This document shows, piece by piece, positions 10,805-20,774 of a DNA stretch of 64,000 nt. The DNA comes from Primulina eburnea. Lineage: Eukaryota; Streptophyta; Magnoliopsida; Lamiales; Gesneriaceae. The notes under the pieces were generated by a model that saw nothing but the letters and a program-made list of their open reading frames with translations, ran no database searches and was not told the origin of the DNA. How positions within the stretch are numbered: the first letter of the stretch is position 1; every line of letters begins with the position of its first letter. A program made the position numbers and the translations under genes. The stretch is taken from assembly GCF_022965805.1 (NCBI RefSeq), contig NC_133103.1, positions 45,960,047 to 46,024,046 of the forward strand. Reading direction: 5' to 3'.

Positions 10805-13531
10805 TGTAGTGCCCAAATTTAATACACGTATAACCCATGCATTCATTTAATTATTAAATCATTTAAATTAATTTTAAATGAGTTTCGGCGATGCATGATT
10901 TATTTAAATGCATTATTTTAAATTAATTATGTTTATGCGATGCACGTTAAAACGTTTTTCGAGTTTCATGTTTCAGGCGATTATTCGAAGCGGGATTGAG
11001 GAAAAGACCCGGTGACGATTTTTGGCAATTTAAAATGTGGTATTTTATTTTAAGTTGAGGATGGGGAAATTTATTAAGTTATCAAGTTTTAATATTTTAA
11101 AACATTATTGTGTATTTAGATATTCAAGAGTTTGAAACTTTTAAAATTGGTGTGTAATTATTTTAATTGTAGAGTTTGATTAAATTAGTGTGTGTTAACT
11201 TTTATTAGTATTTTAAATAGTCTATTTAGCTAGAGTTTCTCCTAATTAAAACACACACACACGTTACACACACTCACACACACTTACACGTTTTTACACA
11301 CACTAAACACACACACTCACCTTACGTTTCAGATTTTTTTATTTTTAAGAGAGAAAATTCTAGGGTTTTTCTCCCCATAGCAGCCGCCCCCTCCTCTGAA
11401 CTTTTCCAGCAAGCTTTGTGAATTTTCTTCAAAGAATTTTAGCGTCACAATCGTCCCGGATCAAGCCTCGCTCCATCTCCGCTTCGGTGTCGTCGTACGG
11501 TACTTTTAAATATCAAAAAGGCACGTATAATCTGTTCTTGCTGTGTCGATCAAGTCATATATTGTATTGCATTGTTTTTATGCGTAAAAGTTATGTATGA
11601 TGATAGTAGTTTAAGCGGATCATGAATCGGATCAATTGCGAAGGAAAATTTTTAGATCTAAAACTCGTTTTTACTGTTCATGTCAAAACTGCGATTATTC
11701 CGTTCATATTTTGGGAAAACTTTCAACGGCAAAAACGTAGAAATTTTCGATACCTTCGATTTGATATATGATTCGAAATTTTTGGACGAAAAATGAGTGA
11801 GTTATGATATTTTCCGTGCAACTGCGCAAACTGAAATTTAAGAAAATTATGTTATTGATACGTTTCTTGAAGTTTTAAGTTGCAGGCTTCGTTGGAAATC
11901 GACGGGCGATTGTTGCTGCGTACGGGTATGTTAGTAATGATGTTAAGAGTGTTTTTGAGGTTACGTTTCATGTCGATAGGCACTCGAGCTAATTGGAAGT
12001 CGTAGGAGACAGTTTGATGTCAATTGCCATATTTTGGGTCGTGGGTGTCGTAGAGCGAACACTGTTGTTTTGAAACGTTTGTACAATTTGGGTTTATGTT
12101 ATGGTATGCTAGGATGAGTCTCGAGGTGTTGGTGCTTGGTCCGTATAATCGAGTCTAGAAGGATAAGCATTGGGTGTTCAGAATTTTCGTAAGTTCGCGA
12201 TCACAGTGGGTACACGGACCCGTACACGGACCCTGACACGGGGTCCGTGCCTTTGTTTTCTCCTCGACGTCTTTTTCCAGTATCTACACGGACCCCTACA
12301 CGGATGAGGGCACGGGGTCCGTGCCTTTGGGTTTCACTTATTGTCTTTTTCCAGTGCCTACACGGACCCTCACCCGGACCCTGACACGGGGTCCGTGCCT
12401 TTGCTTCCTTTCGGTGTCTACTTCCAGTACCTACACGGACCCCTACACGGATGTAGATACGGGGTCCGTGTCCTTCTATTTTTTGGGAAAAATAATATAG
12501 TTTGTTTTGAGGTTGATGTCATGATTTAGGGCAAGGATTATCGAGGTCGTGTCATGGGAAATTTTAGAACGTCCTAAGTAATGATCGAACTCGAGAGTAA
12601 GTATGATTTCTACGTTAAGTTATGTGAGTTGAGCATACAAGTTTATGTTAGTATGTTGCAGCAACGGCCCCGATCGAAGCCCAACGAATCCCTCAACGCC
12701 AAGTAAGTATGTATGACGTGCAATAAAATATGTTAAGTTTTTGAGGTATGCTAAATGTCTTGTGACCAAGTTATGTTAGGATTGGAAATCGTTAAATTAT
12801 GAACGGGGACCAATCCGCCCGTTAAATTATGAACGGGTTAGATCGTGGTTGTGAAGCGTTAAATTATGAACGTGGATCAACTGGCCTGTTAAATTATGAA
12901 CAGGGATATTATGTATGCGGCAGTGGATACGTCCATGTCAGCCCAGTACTGTGGTATAGTCTGATCAGGCTCTTTTACGTTATGGGTCACTTGCTTTGAA
13001 ACATCCTCTACGCAAAAATGATGACGTTATTTATGTTTACGTATGCAGTATGTTTATGAAAGTTTGAGTTATGGCACGTCGAAGTATGTATGTACGTATG
13101 TTCAAGTTTTTATGCGCAAGTTCAAGTTTCAATTATGTATGTCCTATTTTAAAGTTGCATGCGATCTTATTATGTAGTACTCGTTATTCCAGTTTATACG
13201 TGTTGAGTCTTTAGACTCACTAGACTTGATTGATGCAGGTGACTATGTTGAGGAGACGGGAGGTGATGACCAAGGGACAGGCTTGGGCTGAGTGGCAGGC
13301 TAAACCCGAGGACCGCAAGTTTATGTTTATGCAAATTTTTAAAATACTCTGATGTTTTGATTTGAACGTGAGACGTTTTGAGACAGTTTATTTTAGCAAA
13401 ATTTTATTGGTAACAGATGATTGTGAGATTTATTTTTATGAATGTTGAGTGACGACCGTATGAATGTTTTATTTAAGAAAATTTTTAATTTTTCCGCAAA
13501 TTTTAAGTAGTGTAAAATACGGTTCGTTACA
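10805..13531 (+). repeat. Element A 3' LTR (2727 bp)
   Basis: Same length and ends as the 5' LTR, offset by 7615 bases throughout. I counted about 12 substitutions and no net length change. It carries second copies of the dyad array, the ATTATG hairpins and the TGAGTC/GACTCA hairpin (13204-13219). Confidence 0.95.
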
Positions 13532-13536
13532 ATCAT

Positions 13537-14515
13537 AGTTTGAATTGATTTTAAAATCAATCAAATCGAAAAAATTTGTATGGTTGTGGCTACGTCAGAC
13601 ACCCCTTCGACGTCCATTCACGAGTTCCTTTCTTGTTTGCAGGTGTTATCGCAGTCATTTCTTCACTCAAAATTCCCAAGTTTTGGATAAAAATAAAATG
13701 AATCAAACCAATCCAAAAAAATTACATTAATTTAAAAAAATTATGTTAAGTTAGTGTGATTTTTCTTAAATATAGAAATATTTTATCTAAATTTTGGTTT
13801 TATTTATTTTTTTATTTATGAACTTTGTATAAAACCTAAATACATTGACAATTTATTTATTTTATACTTTATCCCAAATAAATATAATCACGACTCTAGA
13901 AGTTTAGATTTTTTATATATAAATTGCAAAGTCGGTAACTTGTATCAATATTTTAATATATGATATTTTACTTATCATAAATCTAGCTCATGACCAAATA
14001 ATAAAATGTTAACATTTTCATCAAGTGTCAATTGTTACATTTTCAAATTGTAATATCTCATATAATAATCCATTATAAAACTCCAAACTTGATATAAATC
14101 ACTCAAACTAGACCAAAGGAAATGTATTGTTATAAATAATTCATGGTTTGATTTTAAATTTTATGAAAACGATAAATATGGTTTGCTTCGAATTTTATTT
14201 TAAAAATTGAACCAAACCGTAATTGAACATTTTAGTGTCTAGGATAAATGTATTTTGTTCGGTTAAGTCAATAATAAATATGTGCATCAAGGTTTCCAAA
14301 TGTTGGGTCAAACATTCAGATTCTTCAACACTTTCGAACATAATTGTTCATGCATGTGCGGACCCGAACACTAGAGGAATTTTTGAGCAATTTTGACAAT
14401 ATTATTTTTCATCAGTTTCCGAAACAGGGCCAAGGATGGGAGGGCCATTTAAAAATTGACCTCGCATGATTTATTTCATCCAAAATTCCTCCACAATATT
14501 ATTTGTGTTGGTATT
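13537..14515. other. AT-rich intergenic, no gene seen
   Basis: This is the right flank of element A. It is AT-rich with no coding signal or structured repeat that I can support; the 61-residue open frame at 13545 has no recognisable content. Confidence 0.5.
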
Positions 14516-14680
14516 TTGTGAGACGAGGTCTCACGGATCTTTATTCGTAAGACGAGTCAACCCTATCAATATTTACAATAAAAAAACATAATATTTTTGG
14601 CATAAAAAATAATATTTTTAAATGAGAAACCCAAATAGAATACTCGTTTCATAAAATTGATCCGTGAGACCATCTCACAA
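14516..14680 (+). mobile_element. MITE copy 1 (GTGAGAC...GTCTCAC family)
   Basis: A 165-bp element with long inverted ends: the left end reads TTGTGAGACGAGGTCTCACG and the right end is its near complement. The interior has the TCAACCCTATCAATATTTACAAT and TAATATTTTTAAATGAG blocks that recur in two other copies at 26.9 and 27.2 kb. It is non-coding; the mobilising transposase is not identified. Confidence 0.75.
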
Positions 14681-14868
14681 GAATTTTTTTGATATTATTT
14701 ATCTGGTTATCTTCGTGTTTGTAGGTCAGCACCAGCTTTTCTCGGGAGAAAAATATATAGTTTGGACGCATCTCGCTGTGCTCTCATCCCTCATCATTTG
14801 CATAACCCGACCTCGTGAAATTGCCCACATATTTTGCACTCATTTTTACCCGGTCGCATCATTGGCGT

Positions 14869-17790
14869 GATCATGTCCTCATAACAGTACAACATAGCCA
14901 TATTCTCGAACCGGGCGAGATGTTCTTGACTACTCTGGTTGACTTAGCCCATAGATGGTTTGAAGGATTGTCCTCTCAGAGTATTCAGTCTTTCGAGGAT
15001 TTTCAAAAATTATTTTTACACCATTTTAGTAGCAGGAAGAAGTATAAGACAACCACTTTCAGCCATTTCGAGGTAAAGAGCCCTGAAGAAAATTTAAGGG
15101 CATACATAAAAAGATTCAATCGAGTCGCTCTTGATGTCCCCTCCTGCGCCTCTAAAACAAAAACTACAACATTCACACAGGGAATACGGGAGGGGGATTT
15201 TTTTCTCTCATTAACCAAGAAACTGCCCGGGGACTTTGAGGATCTTCTGGCTCGGGCAGAAAAGTATATTAACATGGAAGAAGCTCAGAAGCAAAAGCGA
15301 GATGCTTTGAAAAGAGAGAGAGGTGACAGGGTAGTCAGACTCAAGGAAAGAGCTCACAAGAGGGTGAATGCAGGGCATTTTTCCCATATTGTGCCTTTGA
15401 AGATTGCGCGGGACATGGATGTCCAGGAGTGTAGCTCGGATAAGTCACGGGATCCGAACCATATTCACAATTTGTTAGGTCCGAGAAGACATGATTTTGC
15501 ACCCTCCATAAGACATGTTCTCATGACAAAAGTGAGTGTCGAATGTTGAAAGAGGGATATAGTCTCCCCTCCGAACCAGAGTACAACCCATCAAACTATA
15601 GAACGAGGTTGCCACCCTGGTCAACTCAACGTCCAGGGCCTAGCTCACACGTTGGTTCACGAGGCGCCTCAAGTGGAAGAACAAACCAAGAGCCAGTACG
15701 GAAGAAGGCCTCATCTCCTGCCATAGGTGTAATCAAAATGATTTCCGGTGGTTCCACGGAATGGTGATTATAATCGGGCCTAGAAGCCACGAGGCATGAG
15801 AGATTTTTTGGAAGTAGAAGAAGAAAGGAGGAGTGAGCTGACCATCAGCTTTGGCCAGGATGATCTCCGAGGAGTCAGCCTTTCCCATAATGACGCTCTA
15901 GTGATCCAGGCCCGCGTTGCTAACTACGACGTAATGAGAGTCTTTGTAGATTCAAGAAGCTCTGTTAACGTCATATTCAAGGAAGTCCTGATGCAGATGG
16001 ATTTGCAGGGGCACCACTTGGAGTCAGTAAAAACAACCTTTTTTGATTTCGCTGGTCATGTTGTGTACCCGAAAGGAGAAATAATTTAGCCATTAACCTT
16101 GGGCACCCGAGAACTACGAAAAACTATTATGATTACTTTCACAGTTGTGGATGCCCCGTCATCGTACAATATTATCTTGGGTTGGCAAGCTATGAATGAA
16201 TTGAAAGCCGTAGCCTCCACATACCATCAAAATATCAAATTCCCATTCGGAAATCAGGTTGGAGAAGTAAGGGGAGATCAACCATCTTCCCGAAAGTGCT
16301 ATGGGGAAACGGTCAAGGTGGATCAGAAGAAGGCAAGACGGGAAGATAAAGGAAAGAATAGGGCCCGGGTGGAGAAGGGGGAAGTGCATTTTGTAGTGGA
16401 ACAAGAGCAAGAAACTGTGGACATCATGCCAGTAAAGGAGATCCGGGTGGCCCGAGACCTTGACTTATCCACCTGGGTTAGTCTATTGAACTGTTTAAAA
16501 ACTAAAATTAATGTTTTTTCTTGGTCGTAACAGGAACTGGTCGGGATTTCACACCTTGTGGCCGAACATAGGTTGAACATCATCCCAGGAGCCCGACCTG
16601 TGAAGCAGAAAAAGATGCACTTTGGTCTGGAAAAAGACAAGGTGATTAACGCACATGTTAAGGAACTGTTGCAAACCGAGCACATTTGAGAGATACAATT
16701 CCCTACCATGGCTCTCAAATATGGTGTTGGTTCCCAAAACTATGACAAAATGGAGAATGCGCGTGGATTTCAGGGATCTCAATAAAGCTTGTCCTAAGGA
16801 TTGTTATCCTCTTCTCCAGATCGATCAGCTGGTGGATTCCACTTCTGGTTTCAAGTTGCTCAGTTTTATGGACACCTATCAGGGGTACCACCAAATCCCC
16901 CTGGCCAAGGCGGATCAAGACAAAGCCAGCTTTATTATGTCTGGAGGCACATTTTGCTATATGGTCATGCCATTCGCATTGAAAAATTCCGGAGCAACGT
17001 ATCAACGCCTAATGAACCGGGTCATCAAGAAGCATTTAGGCAAGAACATTGAAGTTTATGTAGATGACATATTGGCCAAGTCCCAGGAGATTTCATGTTT
17101 TATTCCCGACTTGGAAGAGACTTTTGCTACGCTTCTACAGTATGAGATTAAGCTCAACCTGACCAAATGCATCTTCGGGGTAATAAGTGATAAGTTTTTG
17201 GGTTCCTAGTAACAGATCGTGGAATTGAAGTGAACCCTGAAAAAATCAAGTCGGTACTCGATATGCCCTCCCCTCGATCTATAAGAGAGATACAAAAGTT
17301 AACTGAGAGTATTGTCGCTCTTTCCCGATTCATCTCCCGGTCTGCGCACAGGAGTTATCCTTTCTTTCAGCTCATACGGAAGGCTAAAAAATTTGGATGG
17401 GATGAAAAGTGCGAACAAGTATTCAGGGATCTCAAGAATCATCTAGCAGAGCGTCCAATTTTGGTAAAGCCCGAACCCGAGGAGAAATAATTTGTTTACT
17501 TATCCACCACGGAGTACGATGTCAGTTCTGTGCTTACTCGGGAGGAGGATTCCAACCAGAAGCCTGTATATTATGTTATCCACGCTCTCAAAGGAGCTGA
17601 GCTCGGATACAGTGAAGTAGAGAAAATAGCTCTAGCCTTGGTAATGATTGCTTGGAAGTTTAGGCTCTATTTTCTCTCTCATCCAATCGTTGTTCTCACC
17701 AACAGCCGTCTGGGGAGGATCATGACTCACCATGAGGTATCGGGAAGGATGGTAAAGTGGACAGTGGAGCAAGCGCTAAATTCATTGTCT
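14869..17790 (+). pseudogene. Element F: broken Tat-lineage gag-pol copy
   Basis: Translated pieces match the Ty3/gypsy Tat lineage and the minus-strand element G. Gag (14923-15545) contains RWFEGLSSQSIQSFEDFQKL and AEKYINMEEAQKQKR. Protease (15796-16530) has the catalytic triplet changed to D-S-R. RT (16655-17209) has DFRDLNKACPKDCYPL and YVDDILAKS. The RT connection/RNase H part (17230-17790) ends near GRMVKWTVEQ. Stops and frameshifts break it at several points, and integrase and both LTRs are absent. The first 55 or so bases of the gag homology (14869-14922) lie in inverted orientation. It is non-functional. Confidence 0.85.
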
Positions 17791-17819
17791 ATAGCTTGAC
17801 TATGGAGAAGTAGCCATCA

Positions 17820-18898
17820 AATAGCGGCTTCCGCCCATAGTAAATATCATACAATATTACATATGGGTCTTGATTATATGTGCCCTTGAGCTTAGCATGA
17901 TATTGACATTGTAAGTTCGTCGCTCCAGCAACACTCGACAAAAACTGATTATTAGGGGAAGAACAATATAATTCATGATAAAGCTCGTAGAGGATGTAAT
18001 ATTCTTGAGTTTGTGTTGATGGAAAAAGAATCTATTGGTGGAATATATGTTAAGACCATATATGAGTTCAAATCCTTCGACTTGTGTTCTTCTACATCCT
18101 TCAACTTCACTTCTGCCTCATCTTCTCATAGGAATTTCTCGAAGAATTTTTCTTCATCCAGCTCAAATACTTGTGGAAGATCAGATTCAGGTGAAGTTTC
18201 TACATGATTTGAATCATTTTCCAAACCTTGGTTGTTTGAGTTGTCATCATTCATCCACACCTGATTGGTAATTAATTGATCGGAAAAAATCGCTTCATTC
18301 TCTTGGCGGATTTTAGAAACTGATTGCACCATAAGCTCAATCTATTAGAGTTGATGTGAATTTCCAAATATTTCTTACTTATCTCTGCTGAATCATTGAA
18401 CATCTTCGCTCACTAGGCCATGATTTCATCTAAATGTGCACTACGCTCTTCTTGTTGCTCAAATGGTTGGTTTAAAAAATTGAGACAAAATTGTGGAAGA
18501 TATTGGTGACTTCAACCCTGCAGTGAAAGATCACAGTGCCAGTGGTAGTCGAAATTTGCCATATCATCTAACAAGTGCATCGCACTATTATAATCTCTAT
18601 TAAACAAACGACTGTCAGTTGTCAAATCTCCATAGTTTACCCAACTTCTCGTCGCTTCATCCAAACTAGAAAATTCGAATAAGAGTGTAGTTTGACAAAT
18701 CATGGTACCGATATTTGGTTGCCAAATAATTGAATCTCCCCCAAGCAATAGAGAATGGTTCCGTGTATTGTTGGGCAAAATTCATGAACACTTCCCAATG
18801 ATCCATCTCGAAGTACCTCACAATAAAATAAAAATTAATTAGAAAAAAAAATCGTCTAGTCTCAAACAAACAATTTATTCTAATATTAAATAAATTAG
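17820..18898 (-). pseudogene. Athila/Ogre-like gag remnant
   Basis: Reading minus from next to the primer site at 18.9 kb, fragments of a plant gypsy gag are visible. WEVFMNFAQQYTEPFSIAWGRF is followed, one frame over, by LDEATRSWVNYGDLTT and MHLLDDMANFDYHWHCD, and then by an acidic C-terminal part (18332-18126). Several stops and frameshifts make it non-coding today. It belongs with the LTR on its right. It ends near 17.8 kb, where the oppositely oriented Tat copy F begins, so the rest of this element has been deleted or lies elsewhere. Confidence 0.65.
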
Positions 18899-18916
18899 TC
18901 CCCGGCAACGGCGTCA
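18899..18916 (-). promoter_or_regulatory. Primer binding site complementary to tRNA-Asp
   Basis: The plus strand reads TCCCCGGCAACGGCGTCA, the 3' end of plant tRNA-Asp(GUC) with one C-to-T change. On the minus strand this is the primer site of the Athila/Ogre-like element, six bases inside its LTR. It is not a tRNA gene: no cloverleaf precedes it. Confidence 0.85.
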
Positions 18917-18922
18917 AAAACT

Positions 18923-20383
18923 TGACCAACGATTTCGGTTGGAATACATCTAGCAAGCGGACTAGGTCAAGTTATAGTAAATAGATGATGAGTCCAAGTA
19001 TCGATCACACAGAGACTAAAATTTAATTACTAGAATTTATATCACTTAACTTAAGCTAGACATCATAAATAAAAAATGATATATGGATTATTAATCTAAA
19101 GTATTAAATAAAATTACAATTAAAAACGCGGGATTCAAATATCAAGGTGGGATTCAAATTCAAATAAATAACTAATACACACAATGGTACCAAACTCTAC
19201 TATGTTGAGACATGTTAAAATCCAATTAAATATTTAATTCTTAACAATTATGATGAAATCTCCAATTTTATTTATTAAACGATTCCTCGAGTTAATAACT
19301 TATTTAAATTTAACAGTGCAATTATTTCTAATTGAATTTAATTAGATCTAAATGCATTAAATCTTTGTGAAATTTCAGTTTTCACCTAAAACTGCACAGT
19401 GAAACCGAACACTATTCTAGTCAATTTAACCATGTGTTGATGACGTCTTTGTTGCTATATTTAACCAATCATTTTCCGATTCGTGATTAATCAACAAACA
19501 TGTAAATAGTTGATCCGGCTATTAACAAAAAAAATTAAGTCAAAATTAATCAATAATTAAAATCAAGAAAAATAATATATTGAAAATAAACCAAATATCA
19601 AACAAAGTATTGTTTGGCCCTATCGTAGTCTTATTCTAAAGAAAATTATTCCATAAATTCAAAACATAAGTGAAAATTCATGTTTAATTTCATAGAAGAA
19701 AACAAAATAAAGAAGGAATAAGAGGAATTCTCAGCGATCTTTGGCGTGTTGAGGAATTACTCATGCTTCTGCCTCTTCCTCTCTGGTGTAGTCTTTTGTT
19801 CACCTATGTTCATTTCTGTTTTCTTCCCTTTCTTCTCTTCTATCGGTACATTTCTGCCTCCCTATTACTTTCTTTTCTTCTCTCTCCTCCTTTATTATGC
19901 TCTCTTCCTCCCCTCCTTCATGTCTCTCTCATCTGCCTACTCTCTTCCGCGCTGCTTTTTCTTTTTCTCTGTTTGCGCCTTTTTTTTCTTGCTACTCACG
20001 TACTATGTCTTTTATATTTCTTCATGTCCTAATCCTCCAACTCGTTGAAGCCTATTTCATTTTCAAACATTATAGATAAAATTGTAGAGATTTTATTTTT
20101 CAGTTTTGAAGCTTTTCTCTATCATATATGCATAGATTTTCTTCCAAAACTTCAATATTCTCAAGATAATAAAATATAATAATATTTATTTCCTTTCTTT
20201 TGAAATTTTGTTTCTTTTGAAGTTTTGTAAAATTATCTTATCTCTCAAATGAGGCATTTTTCATTTTTTATTCAAATCTAAAAATATTATAAAATTAATT
20301 CAAATAAACACGAAATTAAGGATAATAATTATAGATAAACACAAATATTATAAAATTAAATCCTAAAATATTTGGGCTTATCA
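18923..20383 (-). repeat. LTR of the Athila/Ogre-like element
   Basis: About 1461 bp, starting TGATAAGCCCAAA on the minus strand (right end) and ending in ...TTGGTCA next to the primer site, so it is the 5' LTR. Inside is a long polypyrimidine run on the plus strand (about 19740-20030), which produces overlapping leucine/serine/phenylalanine ORFs that are not genes. The matching 3' LTR is not in the window. The right boundary rests on the TG/CA rule only. Confidence 0.65.
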
Positions 20384-20774
20384 TAGCTCTCTTAAATTCA
20401 TTAAAAATAGATGTTCTTGGATGGATCAATAGATGAAATTCCGTGATAACACAATATCTAAACTGACAAATCTAAGGAATATTTTAAATTCTACATCGAT
20501 GATGCCTTTTTACTTCAGACAAATAACTTTCACATGACACAATAAAATAAAAACCTTCCCAAGATTAGTACATTCCAATTCTCATGATCGATTTACAACA
20601 TTTTTTTGTTATATCTACGTATGGAAGGATCTCATATCAGAAGCATCAAGTTCTTTCAAACTAACCGAATTAAGGCATGAAGGGAATCCTAGAGTTTCAT
20701 TGTCCAAAAAATAGTCGCGAATAGCGCAGACAGGACATCGTTAAATGCTTCATTTTGAACAGGATGAAACCTTC
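20384..20774 (-). other. 3' flank / probable 3'UTR of the bHLH gene
   Basis: About 390 bases lie between the stop codon of the bHLH gene and the LTR at 20383. No coding signal is seen. Part of this is probably the transcript's 3'UTR, so the LTR insertion sits very close to or at the end of the gene. Confidence 0.5.

Larger units (their letters stand above)
3185..13536 (+). mobile_element. Element A: complete Ty3/gypsy chromovirus (Del/Tekay-like) with TSDs
   Basis: The element spans 3190-13531 and is flanked by the 5-bp duplication ATCAT at 3185-3189 and 13532-13536. Both LTRs are 2727 bp and start TG and end CA. An initiator-Met tRNA primer site follows the 5' LTR and a polypurine tract precedes the 3' LTR. 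The interior encodes gag, protease, reverse transcriptase, RNase H, integrase and a chromodomain-like tail, the Ty3/gypsy order. By eye about 12 substitutions separate the LTRs (about 0.4%), so the insertion is recent. The Del/Tekay clade is inferred from motif style, including the MPPRR gag start, [12 protein letters not shown] and the EEATWE tail. Confidence 0.95.

Noticed and set aside
18899..18916. Exact-looking 3' end of a tRNA-Asp gene
   Set aside because: Only the terminal 18 bases are present; it sits beside an LTR and is a primer binding site.
19746..20079. Three overlapping hydrophobic ORFs suggesting a membrane protein
   Set aside because: They arise from a polypyrimidine run inside an LTR and are open in several frames at once.
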